NCBI GenBank assembly: GCA_964388745.1
Contig: CAYMBP010000003.1
Coordinates: forward strand, 1-64,000
Length of the DNA: 64,000 nucleotides
Direction: 5' to 3'
Origin: CAYMBP01 sp964388745
Lineage (GTDB): Bacteria; Babelota; Babeliae; Babelales; RVW-14
Positions 27,127 through 35,199 of this stretch are shown here, in pieces. Made by a program: the position numbers and the translations under genes. Under the pieces are notes generated by a model. The model ran no database searches and was not told the DNA's origin. It saw nothing but the letters and a program-made list of their open reading frames with translations. Position 1 is the stretch's first letter. The number at the start of each line of letters is the position of its first letter.

Positions 27127-28335
27127 GTGCTTACATTTATTATTGTTCGCATGGGATTCAACGCATTACGACACCATAAAACAAGAACCTTACTAACGCT
27201 TCTTGGTATTGTTATAGGCATTGCTGGCATTATTACTATTAATGCCGTTGGAAAAGGAGCCCAAAAGCGAGCTCGTGAGCAATTTTTAACTTATGGAACC
27301 AAATCCCTTGCCTTACATCGAGGCAATTGGCTGTTTCCCTCACAAAAAATTCCTAAACTTCTTACCCTTTCCGATATTGAAATGATAAAAAGTCAATGCC
27401 CTGGGGTTAGTCACATTTCACCTGCAACCTATACTCAGGGGAAAGTGTCAATCTCCTTTCTCGAAGAGAAAATGCAGACTAATATCACTGGTGGCAATGA
27501 GTTTACACACCTTATTGATGAACGAAAACTTGCACAAGGCGCCTTCTTTACGCAAGAACATGTACAACGCAAAGAAAATGTAGCAGTTATTGATTCAACA
27601 CTTGTGCCCCTCTTTTTTAAGCAAGAGAATCCAATTGGCAAAATTATTCGCATTCAGAAGACTCCTTTTATTGTTACAGGAGTCCTTGCACCTAAAACAT
27701 GCAAAGGCAAGTGGGATGACCTTGGACCTGAACCAATTATTATTCCCTATACCACCCATATGAAATACTTTGATTCAAAAATTAACAGTATTATCATGAA
27801 TACTTATTATGATCACCAAATTGAATCAGTCATTCGACAGGTTGAAAAAATATTTAGGGCGGCCCACATGCTTGAGCCATCAGAACCCAATGACTTTATT
27901 ATTTTTAACACCCAGTCATTTGCTCAAGAGGCTGAAAAAGCTTCAAAATCAGTTGGTCTTTTTGCTTTCATCGCAGCATTAATAGCCCTTGTTGTAGGAG
28001 GAATTGGTGTGATGAATGTTATGCTTATTGCTGTTAAAGAGCGCACCAAAGAGATTGGTATAAAAATGGCGCTTGGCGCTACTATGAACATTATTCGCTT
28101 GCAATTTTTATTTGAATCAGTAGTAATTTGCATGACTGGTGGATCTCTTGGAGTTTTAGTCGGCATAGCTTTATCATATGGCCTCAATTACTTCCTAGGA
28201 ATTTTAACTGTTACCGAATCAGGCCCAGTTATTATTTCATTCTTGGCTAGTACACTTATTGGCCTAGTTTTTGGTTTTTATCCAGCAGAACAAGCAGCTC
28301 GACTACAACCAGTCAAGGCTCTTACAGACTTTTAG
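27127..28335 (+). CDS. MacB-type ABC transporter permease without ATPase domain
   Basis: The GTG at 27127 follows GGGAG by eight bases; the frame also opens at a TTG at 27109 inside the ribosome binding site. A first membrane helix (TRTLLTLLGIVIGIAGIITI) is followed by a periplasmic MacB-PCD domain of about 210 residues and three C-terminal FtsX helices, including GGIGVMNVMLIAVKERTKEIGIKMALGA. E. coli MacB carries an N-terminal ATPase in the same chain; this 402-residue protein lacks it, as in many LolC/FtsX-like or split systems. No matching ATPase gene is adjacent, so the ATPase must be encoded elsewhere. Confidence 0.9.
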   Translation: MLTFIIVRMGFNALRHHKTRTLLTLLGIVIGIAGIITINAVGKGAQKRAREQFLTYGTKSLALHRGNWLFPSQKIPKLLTLSDIEMIKSQCPGVSHISPATYTQGKVSISFLEEKMQTNITGGNEFTHLIDERKLAQGAFFTQEHVQRKENVAVIDSTLVPLFFKQENPIGKIIRIQKTPFIVTGVLAPKTCKGKWDDLGPEPIIIPYTTHMKYFDSKINSIIMNTYYDHQIESVIRQVEKIFRAAHMLEPSEPNDFIIFNTQSFAQEAEKASKSVGLFAFIAALIALVVGGIGVMNVMLIAVKERTKEIGIKMALGATMNIIRLQFLFESVVICMTGGSLGVLVGIALSYGLNYFLGILTVTESGPVIISFLASTLIGLVFGFYPAEQAARLQPVKALTDF

Positions 28336-28347
28336 CTTACGTTTTTC

Positions 28348-28872
28348 CTACCTCCAGACTCTCCAGACAATTAATAATTTTATAAGATCTCCACACAAAA
28401 ATGGAAAAAATCCTAAAGCAAGAAGACTTTCTATAGAAACAAAATGTGCAAGATGAACAAGAGCTGATAAAAAATAGATAAGGGCACCCAATAATAACAC
28501 TCCTAATCGAATCCAATCTGCCTCAATTTTCAAAGAAATAAAAAAATCAAAAAAAATCATTGTCAGTAAAAAACCAAAAAGATAACCTCCCGTTGGGCCC
28601 ATCATATAAAGAAGACCTCCATTCATACGAGCAAAAAAAGGCAGCCCTAAACCTCCTTGAATAAGATAAAAAACATACGCCATGACAGCTACTTTTCTAT
28701 ACCACAATACTGCTAACAAAAGAGGGAGAGGATGAAGATAGACAGGAACAATATTAAACGGTAATGGAACATAAAGCTGTGCACACAAAGCAAAAATCCA
28801 CGACAAGCACAATGCTTGAGCTGCGAGCACAAACCATGAACTTGCCTTTTCTCCTATTATTGCCTTATTCAT
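28348..28872 (-). CDS. bioY: BioY biotin transporter S component
   Basis: This is the substrate-binding membrane component of an energy-coupling-factor transporter for biotin. The 174 residues contain about six membrane segments and the family signatures GGLGLPFFA, GPTGGYLFGFL and FFPFLCGDLIK (the family normally reads PGDxxK; here Cys replaces Pro). The ATG follows AAGGAG. No EcfA or EcfT genes are near, so it would share an energising module coded elsewhere or work alone. Needing BioY fits an organism that imports biotin rather than making it. It converges with the MacB gene, with 12 bases between the stops. Confidence 0.92.
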   Translation of the reverse strand: MNKAIIGEKASSWFVLAAQALCLSWIFALCAQLYVPLPFNIVPVYLHPLPLLLAVLWYRKVAVMAYVFYLIQGGLGLPFFARMNGGLLYMMGPTGGYLFGFLLTMIFFDFFISLKIEADWIRLGVLLLGALIYFLSALVHLAHFVSIESLLALGFFPFLCGDLIKLLIVWRVWR

Positions 28873-28909
28873 TTTTCACTCCTTGTATATAATGTTGTTC
28901 TTTAACATT

Positions 28910-28941
28910 TATAGCTAAACGCACTTAACTTGATACAATTT
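28910..28941 (-). promoter_or_regulatory. conserved 32-base element, copy 2 (bioY promoter region)
   Basis: On the minus strand TTGTAT is followed by TTAAGTGCG and then TATAAA about 40 bases before bioY, so this is the likely promoter. It matches 23252-23283 at 27 of 32 positions, and a looser relative lies at 31020-31052 upstream of the WD40 gene. Confidence 0.5.
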
Positions 28942-28983
28942 TTTTCCAAAATTGTGACTCTGAAATTCATAAGCCTTACCTAG

Positions 28984-30975
28984 CTAATAAAAGGCATAGT
29001 CCCTTAATCGATCAATTCGACTAAAAAGTATCCCAGGAAGAGGCGCAAGCCTATATTTTTCATTACCAGAAAAATAGTAGGCAAGCAAACATTCTAAGTG
29101 ATATGAAGTATAGCTCGATCTAACAAAATATGAAGCCACCGAAATTGTCTTATCTTGTGCGCAAGAGGCAACAAGGTACTCACCTATTTTCTCTGTTTTC
29201 AAACAAAGAAGTCCCGTCACGCCAGCCCGATGCCTCCATAGCTCTTCTTTCGCATCCCCTTTTATGCGCGGCGAAAGTTTCTGGGAAAACGTATTCCAAG
29301 TAGCTGCATAAATATCCCACAACAAAACTCTTCCCTGATTTCCAGCAGAAAGAAAAAACTTTTCATCTGAAGAGCGTCCAATACATTTAAGAATATCACT
29401 TCTAAGATCACGTATTTCTTCTATAAAACCTCCTATGTGGGGCATCCAAAACATAAGTCCTCCTGTTTTTGTACAAACAAGACAAATATGTTCTGAAACA
29501 ATACAAAGAGCTAAAACATCTTCACAAAAATCATGGGTCAGATCATTCTTTTTTTCGAATAACATTTCCCCCTCACTATTAAAAGAAAAAAGCGCTAATC
29601 GTACTTTTCCTTGACCACTGCTATACAGAACTGAAAATTTATTATCAGCTAATGGCAAAACAGAGACAAGCCCTCTATGATCATTATCATCCACTTTAAG
29701 GGCTATCTTTTTTCCTTTTTCTGCAAGCAAATACAACATATTTCCTCCAGCTCCGAATACAACTAATATCTTTTTATTCGCAACACTGCAAGAAGTCAAT
29801 GTTGTGACAGAATAGCAAAGCCCTTGAAGTAGCAAACTCTCTTTTTTTTCATTATAAATTATAACAGCCCCATCAGAAGTCCCCATGGCAAAACTGCTAC
29901 TATCAGGATAAAGAACACAAGAACAAATATTTTTTTGTAAAGAACTTGCCTCCTTATTATTTGCAATATAAGAGTGATCATAAACAAGTCCAGCATAACT
30001 CTCAGACAAGCACCACTCTTTTATAGAACCACAACTACCAATGGAATAGAAACAACAACCATCACCTCCCTGCTTTGCAAGTAGGCCTACAAAATCATCT
30101 TCATAGTAAGGATTCTCTGCTCTGAAGCATACCTTCTCTATTGCAAACACTTTATTAAAGAACCAATCGTAATCTTGCAGTATTTTTTTTCTTCTCTCTT
30201 CTTCTTCTCCAGTAATGGATCTCAAAAAATAATTAAACTCTTCCTGCTTTGATAGTGGTCTTTTTATCAACGAAAATTTTGTACCATTAAATAGGGAAGC
30301 CATACTCTTTGCAGAAACACTCTCACTCTCTCCCTTACAACAAGATCCCTCGATTGGCTGATTGTTCGACGTCTCTGCCAGGCAAGATGCCATTTTATCA
30401 GAAGTGCAAGCTGCAAACTCACCATGATTTAACCGCAATGTCGATGCAAATTTTCCTTTAGCCTCTTTAAGCAAGCTACTTAGAGAAGAACTTGATCCAG
30501 ACCTTAACATGCCACTTTGATCTGGGCCAGAAGCAACCCTTGGCGAAGACTCCTTCCCTGTACATTTTTTTAAGAAAGAAGTAGCACCAGCACCTTCTCC
30601 TGAAGAGGATAAAGTTTTTTTCGCCCTAGAACTCTTTTTTTGAAAAAAATATGTTGAAATAGCATCTCCCTCAGACCCTGATCGATTTAGAAACCCCTCT
30701 CTTCCTTCATTCAAGCGCAGCGCTTCATAATGAAAAGTATCTTCTTTTTCCACGAGCTCATTTGAATCTTGCTGTCCAAATGAAAGCGCAGCATCATCAG
30801 CTATATTTTTCTTTTTTTCAGAAATAAGTAAACCTGGAGTTGGCAGAGATGTATCTGGCTTAGTATCTAAAATACCAGAACAAGATCGCTCAAAAACCTC
30901 TCTCTTTGTATTATGAGAAACCACCATTGAATATAAATTATCTGCAACAAACAAAAAATATATAATAAAAAGCAT
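28984..30975 (-). CDS. secreted WD40-like beta-propeller protein (663 aa)
   Basis: An AAAAGGAG site lies nine bases before the ATG. Residues 1-16 are hydrophobic (MLFIIYFLFVADNLYS) and suit a signal peptide or anchor. Residues about 20-240 are Ser-, Lys- and Glu-rich low-complexity sequence, probably disordered. From about residue 290 repeated strands with WD-type endings appear (CGSIKEWCL, SDGAVIIYN, TGGLMFWMP, GNQGRVLLWDIY, DKTISVASY), consistent with a seven-blade propeller. WD40 domains are protein-binding platforms, rare in bacteria outside those interacting with eukaryotes. The substrate or partner is unknown. Confidence 0.82.
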   Translation of the reverse strand: MLFIIYFLFVADNLYSMVVSHNTKREVFERSCSGILDTKPDTSLPTPGLLISEKKKNIADDAALSFGQQDSNELVEKEDTFHYEALRLNEGREGFLNRSGSEGDAISTYFFQKKSSRAKKTLSSSGEGAGATSFLKKCTGKESSPRVASGPDQSGMLRSGSSSSLSSLLKEAKGKFASTLRLNHGEFAACTSDKMASCLAETSNNQPIEGSCCKGESESVSAKSMASLFNGTKFSLIKRPLSKQEEFNYFLRSITGEEEERRKKILQDYDWFFNKVFAIEKVCFRAENPYYEDDFVGLLAKQGGDGCCFYSIGSCGSIKEWCLSESYAGLVYDHSYIANNKEASSLQKNICSCVLYPDSSSFAMGTSDGAVIIYNEKKESLLLQGLCYSVTTLTSCSVANKKILVVFGAGGNMLYLLAEKGKKIALKVDDNDHRGLVSVLPLADNKFSVLYSSGQGKVRLALFSFNSEGEMLFEKKNDLTHDFCEDVLALCIVSEHICLVCTKTGGLMFWMPHIGGFIEEIRDLRSDILKCIGRSSDEKFFLSAGNQGRVLLWDIYAATWNTFSQKLSPRIKGDAKEELWRHRAGVTGLLCLKTEKIGEYLVASCAQDKTISVASYFVRSSYTSYHLECLLAYYFSGNEKYRLAPLPGILFSRIDRLRDYAFY

Positions 30976-31198
30976 ATACCTTAGCTCCTTTTATTCAAAA
31001 CAATAACATGCTAAAATTTTATAGTTAAATCGACTATATCTTGGCATAAATTATTTGATGGTCTTTCTAGAATGTACAAGGCAAACACTACAGTCAACCA
31101 ACAGTCCTTATCACAAATCTCCAGCATAAGACTAAGCAATGAAATTCTAGATGGCCCCATCTTTTCATTTTGTGTTAATAACCACGAAAGGATAACTA
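30976..31198. other. divergent intergenic region
   Basis: This 223-base space lies between the minus-strand WD40 gene and the plus-strand PLP-like gene. It holds the looser relative of the 32-base element at 31020-31052, with TATAAA on the minus strand suited to the WD40 gene. A plus-strand open frame from 31072 lacks a ribosome binding site and overlaps the next gene; I do not consider it real. Confidence 0.45.
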
Positions 31199-32302
31199 AT
31201 GATATACGCCATCATGATTCTTTTTTGCATAGGTATAAAGCCATTAAGCTCCTTGGCTCAACACAAGCAGACAAGGCAAAATTCACTTAGAATAAGACCT
31301 TTATTTAAAGATTATCCAAACTTACAAACAAAAGTCCCTCATCAACAGATTACCAACCTCCCAACACCGATTATGAAGCTTGCCAACATCGGAAAAATAG
31401 CAAAAATAGAAAATCTTTATATTAAAAAAGATGTAACAGAATTGACTGGCCGCAAGCTAGAATTTCTTTTAGCTGATGCAAACAACCTACAAGCCCACTC
31501 AGTCTTAACAACAGATAAGCATATTGCTAAGTACATAAAAAATAGCAATAATCATTCCGCACTAAATAAACGCACATTCGCCTGTCTTCTTGAAGAATCA
31601 ACAAGTCAACATCTAATAAATAAAGAGAAGCTGGAACCATCAGAGAAAAAATTTTCTTACGAAGAAAGACTCTATAAAACAAAAGCTCAACAAGCCATTG
31701 GTATTGCTCGAATAGGCGCAGAAGAAGCAGAGGCCTTTGGCCTTTCTCCTTATCTTATACCAGAAAAAGGAAATAATAAAATTGGCAACATCGGTGTTAT
31801 TAATGCAGCATTTGAGCTTAAAGAACAAATTATGCGCGGCATCATACCAAAGCCTGATCTTATTTATATTGGGGCAGAGACTTTTGGAACAGCTGCAAGC
31901 CTTTATCTTGGATGCAAGCTTGCAGGTATTCAAACATGGATTATGATTATACAAGAAAACACTCAATACCAGGGCAATAAGCAAATAAAGGAATACTTTG
32001 AAGAGACCAACAAGCACCTTTATTGTCAAGCCCCAGAGCAAATACCATTGCTTGACTATGCAAAACATAGAGGCTACTTTATCCGACAAGAATTTTCTGA
32101 AAATAATAGTATAACAATCAATAAAATTAATGAGGCTACCAAAATTTTAGCAGAGCATGAAGGAATACAGTTGCTTGATGCTTGTGCTGCAAAGACATTT
32201 ACAGCTCTTTTACAAGATGCAAAAACTAAAATACTTCAACATTTGGGAGGCAAAAAAAACCCAACTGTTCTTTTTTGGAATACTGATCACACATCATTTT
32301 AG
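31199..32302 (+). CDS. secreted D-cysteine desulfhydrase/ACC deaminase-like pseudoenzyme
   Basis: AAAGGA six bases before the ATG supports this start. Residues 1-23 form a signal peptide (MIYAIMILFCIGIKPLSSLA), which is not expected for this cytosolic PLP family. The fold-type II signature is clear: LPTPIMKL near residue 52, LYIKKDVTELTGRKLEFLLADA near 74-95, and GVINAAFELKEQI with PDLIYIGAETFGTAASLYLGCKLAGI near 200-245. The family motif GGNKxRKLE, whose Lys (of NK) binds PLP, is collapsed to TGRKLE. The SNH substrate motif and the GSGGT phosphate loop are also altered (GAETFGT). It is therefore probably not an active PLP enzyme. nfo follows eight bases downstream. Confidence 0.72.
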   Translation: MIYAIMILFCIGIKPLSSLAQHKQTRQNSLRIRPLFKDYPNLQTKVPHQQITNLPTPIMKLANIGKIAKIENLYIKKDVTELTGRKLEFLLADANNLQAHSVLTTDKHIAKYIKNSNNHSALNKRTFACLLEESTSQHLINKEKLEPSEKKFSYEERLYKTKAQQAIGIARIGAEEAEAFGLSPYLIPEKGNNKIGNIGVINAAFELKEQIMRGIIPKPDLIYIGAETFGTAASLYLGCKLAGIQTWIMIIQENTQYQGNKQIKEYFEETNKHLYCQAPEQIPLLDYAKHRGYFIRQEFSENNSITINKINEATKILAEHEGIQLLDACAAKTFTALLQDAKTKILQHLGGKKNPTVLFWNTDHTSF

Positions 32303-32310
32303 AGTACATT

Positions 32311-33180
32311 ATGAATCAAAAATCAACACCATCTACAATACTTCTTGGGTCTCATACATCAAGCGCTGGCGGACTTAATTCTGTTTTTCAACGAGCTGAA
32401 TCCATTGGAAGCACAGTGCTTCAAATGTTTGTAAAAAATAATAGAACATGGAATGCAAAACCATTATCTGATAAAGATATTAACTCCTTTAAAGAAGCCT
32501 GGCAGGCATCATCTATAAAAGAAGTAGTCGCTCACTCAACGTATCTTATCAATATTGGATCTAAAAACAAAGATACCGCCGACAAGTCAACAAAAGCTCT
32601 TGCTAACGAGATTGCTAGATGCGAACAACTTGGTATTAAATATCTTGTCTTACACCCTGGATCTCATCTAGGTGCAGGTGAAGATACTTGCATAAAACAA
32701 ATTGCGTCTAACCTTGACCTTGTTTTAGAGCATAGCTCTGGATATACAGAAATCTTACTTGAAACAATGGCTGGACAAGGAACCAATATTGGATACTCGT
32801 TTGAACACCTTGCAAAAATTATATCCTTGAGCTCAAATAATAAAAAGCTTGGAATCTGTTTAGACACGTGTCATATTTTTTCAGCAGGATACGATATTAG
32901 CTCTCAAGAAAGTTATGAAAAAACAATTATAAAATTTAACTCTATTTTGGGCCTAGAAAGACTTAAAGTAATTCACCTTAACGACTCAAAAACAAAGTGC
33001 AACTCACGAAAAGATCGCCACGAAGCTCTTGGCCAAGGAACCATCCCTCTTAAAATATTTTCATTAATTATACAAGATAACCGCTTTGATGCTATACCTA
33101 AAATTCTAGAAACGCCCTCCGATGATAAAATGCAGCTATATAAAAAAGAAATTGAAATGCTTAAAAGCTTCTTACAATAA
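32311..33180 (+). CDS. nfo: endonuclease IV (AP endonuclease)
   Basis: Cuts DNA 5' to abasic sites in base excision repair, using a trinuclear zinc centre. The TIM-barrel motifs with metal ligands are present in order: VVAHSTYLINIGS (residues about 72-84), YLVLHPGSHLGAG (about 111-123), ILLETMAGQG (about 148-157), GICLDTCHIFSAGYD (about 185-199), VIHLNDSK (about 223-230), RKDRHEALGQG (about 235-245) and ILETP (about 269-273). The 289-residue length is typical. It works downstream of DNA glycosylases such as the family-4 uracil-DNA glycosylase at 40323-40988. Confidence 0.96.
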   Translation: MNQKSTPSTILLGSHTSSAGGLNSVFQRAESIGSTVLQMFVKNNRTWNAKPLSDKDINSFKEAWQASSIKEVVAHSTYLINIGSKNKDTADKSTKALANEIARCEQLGIKYLVLHPGSHLGAGEDTCIKQIASNLDLVLEHSSGYTEILLETMAGQGTNIGYSFEHLAKIISLSSNNKKLGICLDTCHIFSAGYDISSQESYEKTIIKFNSILGLERLKVIHLNDSKTKCNSRKDRHEALGQGTIPLKIFSLIIQDNRFDAIPKILETPSDDKMQLYKKEIEMLKSFLQ

Positions 33181-33196
33181 CCTTGAAAGGATTGCT

Positions 33197-34318
33197 ATGG
33201 CTAAAAACTATCTTTTTTTCTTACTATTTAGTTACATATTTTTTCATCAACAAGCAACCGCTTCAAATAAGGCTCTTCATGCTCATCATGAAATTTATCC
33301 GTTTAACAACAAAAAGCTCAACGCTTGCTTTGGAAAGGTTCTTTGTCTTGCACCAAACAATATACTTTTGGCAGGATGCAACAACGGATCAATTTTCTCT
33401 TGGAACCTTTCTAACGATCAGACAGCCACTCACTCGTGCTGCACATCAAAAATTAATAGCATGATAGTCCATATCCAAGAAACAAAAATCTGCAATTTAT
33501 CCCAAGAGCACAGCTTTATTCTTATTGGCGACGATAGCGGCTCTATTTCTTATCTTGACCCCCAAAATTTACAAGTTATTAGCTCATACAATATGCACAC
33601 AGGACCCATTACATGTCTCTCCTCACTCCCCAATGGCTTTATTGCTTCAGGAGGACATGATAAACTTATTAAAGTCTGGAAACATCAACAAGAATCCAAT
33701 CCTCTCATTCTTCAGGGGCACAAAGATTGGATAAACTCACTTGCAGCTCTTCCTGATAAAAAGCTAGCAAGCTGCTCAGACGACGGCCAATTAAAAATAT
33801 GGAATCTTGCAACACAAGAATGCGAAGCCTCTATACAAAGTGACCCCAAATCTGCACTTCATATTCTTTTTATTCCCCCTCGTCACATTCTTGTTAGTAA
33901 TAACAACGGATCAGTTCGCTACTGGGACATGCTATCACACAAGCTTTCACTTGGAAGTCAATATCACGAAGAAGCAATTACCAAAGCTCTTTTTACTATA
34001 AATGGAGAAATTTTAACAAGCTCAACGGATCATACAATTATTTTTATTGATAAGACAGAGAGAATTTTATTTAAAGGGCACTCAGGCATTGTTTTTGACA
34101 TACTAGAAGTTGCTCCTGGAATTATTGCTAGCTGCAGCAGAGATGGATATATTTACTTATGGCATACGCCAAAAGAAATTACCGTAGAAAACAATGCAGC
34201 ACCATGCCAACAAAAATCCAGCCAAAGAAAGAGCAAGCCCCACAAGATTCAAGTAGCCAAAAAGAAACAATCCCGCAATAATACCAAGCATCAACCCCTT
34301 AATAATAACAAACGTTAA
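33197..34318 (+). CDS. secreted WD40-repeat protein with basic tail overlapping the convergent gene
   Basis: The ATG at 33197 follows GAAAGGA by five bases. Residues 1-23 form a signal peptide ending ATAS. About seven WD40 blades follow. The clearest are DKLIKVWKHQ, GHKDWINSLAALPDKKLASCSDDGQLKIWNL and GHSGIVFDILEVAPGIIASCSRDGYIYLWH. The last 50 residues are Lys-, Gln- and Asn-rich and strongly basic, and are encoded on the strand opposite the C-terminal membrane helices of the WecA-like gene (162-base overlap). A secreted propeller suggests binding to host or surface proteins. Together with the 28984-30975 gene it makes two WD40 proteins in 5.5 kb. Confidence 0.87.
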   Translation: MAKNYLFFLLFSYIFFHQQATASNKALHAHHEIYPFNNKKLNACFGKVLCLAPNNILLAGCNNGSIFSWNLSNDQTATHSCCTSKINSMIVHIQETKICNLSQEHSFILIGDDSGSISYLDPQNLQVISSYNMHTGPITCLSSLPNGFIASGGHDKLIKVWKHQQESNPLILQGHKDWINSLAALPDKKLASCSDDGQLKIWNLATQECEASIQSDPKSALHILFIPPRHILVSNNNGSVRYWDMLSHKLSLGSQYHEEAITKALFTINGEILTSSTDHTIIFIDKTERILFKGHSGIVFDILEVAPGIIASCSRDGYIYLWHTPKEITVENNAAPCQQKSSQRKSKPHKIQVAKKKQSRNNTKHQPLNNNKR

Positions 34319-35170
34319 AATTGACCAAACGGACCAGCCACGCCTACGCAAATACAATGCAAAATGATGTGGGCTGCCATGATAAAAAGGAATTCCAAGA
34401 TAACTTCTAATAATAATTAAAGAAGCTACCTCAATTAATGGAATCGCTAAAACAACAGCAGGGGTATAATAAGCATCAAAAGAACAACTGCTCCAAGGAA
34501 GAAGCATGGGGATAGCAGACAAAACCCCTCCAATAAACAACGCCCCAGCATCACCAAGATAAATCTTAGCAGGCGGCTTGTTGTACATCAAAAAACCAAG
34601 AAGCGCAGCAAAAAAAGATATCATCAATAAACTTACTGTATATTCCTTCAAGAAGAATGCTATCAACAAAAAAACGAAGCTCGCAACAAGAGCTGTTATC
34701 GTAGATAAGCCATCCATTATATCAATAAGGTTAAACGCATTAATAACAGAAAGCATCCAAAATGCAGAAAAAAACAAATTTGCAGTAGATGAAAAAAAAA
34801 CAGACTTAAGGGCAAACCCTCCTCTTAAAAAACAAATAACAGCAATAATTTGCCCAATAAATTTTTGACCAGCAGATAGCACTAAAAGATCATCAATTAG
34901 ACCAACAAAAAGCAAAAGCGTAGAACCAAGAAGCATCCATAACACTTTATTCTCACAGGGATAAGCAAGAGCTAGTGGAATCATAAAAGAAATATAAACA
35001 ACCACACCTCCAAGATAAGGAACTGGCTGATCATGTTGCTTGAGACTACCATCCGGAACATCAACGACCTTTCTTTTAAGCGCAGCAGCAATAATAAACG
35101 GCGTTAATATAAGCGAAAATATCAATGACGCACCAAAACAAAAAAGGTGCTGAAGCGCCAATACAGACAT
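34157..35170 (-). CDS. WecA/TagO/MraY-family undecaprenyl-phosphate sugar-1-phosphate transferase
   Basis: This polytopic inner-membrane enzyme starts a polysaccharide by moving a phospho-sugar from UDP-sugar to undecaprenyl phosphate. About ten membrane helices alternate with the cytosolic motifs of the family: KQHDQPVPYLGGV (residues about 44-56, the WecA/TagO style), GLIDDLL (about 90), NAFNLIDIMDGLS (about 143-155), IYLGDAGALFIGG (about 202-214) and GSPHHFALYLRRRGW near the end. These point to WecA/TagO more than MraY. The ATG follows AAGGAG. It lies downstream of lpxK in an apparent nusA-infB-lpxK-wecA run, placing envelope synthesis next to translation genes. Its last 54 codons overlap the WD40 gene. 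Confidence 0.9.
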   Translation of the reverse strand: MSVLALQHLFCFGASLIFSLILTPFIIAAALKRKVVDVPDGSLKQHDQPVPYLGGVVVYISFMIPLALAYPCENKVLWMLLGSTLLLFVGLIDDLLVLSAGQKFIGQIIAVICFLRGGFALKSVFFSSTANLFFSAFWMLSVINAFNLIDIMDGLSTITALVASFVFLLIAFFLKEYTVSLLMISFFAALLGFLMYNKPPAKIYLGDAGALFIGGVLSAIPMLLPWSSCSFDAYYTPAVVLAIPLIEVASLIIIRSYLGIPFYHGSPHHFALYLRRRGWSVWSILTFVIIKGLMLGIIAGLFLFGYLNLVGLALSLAGFLLAWCCIVFYGNFFWRMP

Positions 35171-35199
35171 CTCTCTCCTTTCCAGATATTTCTCTTTTT

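Noticed and set aside
31072..31290. 72-codon frame before the PLP-like gene
   Set aside because: No ribosome binding site, overlaps the well-supported start at 31199 in another frame, no recognisable sequence.
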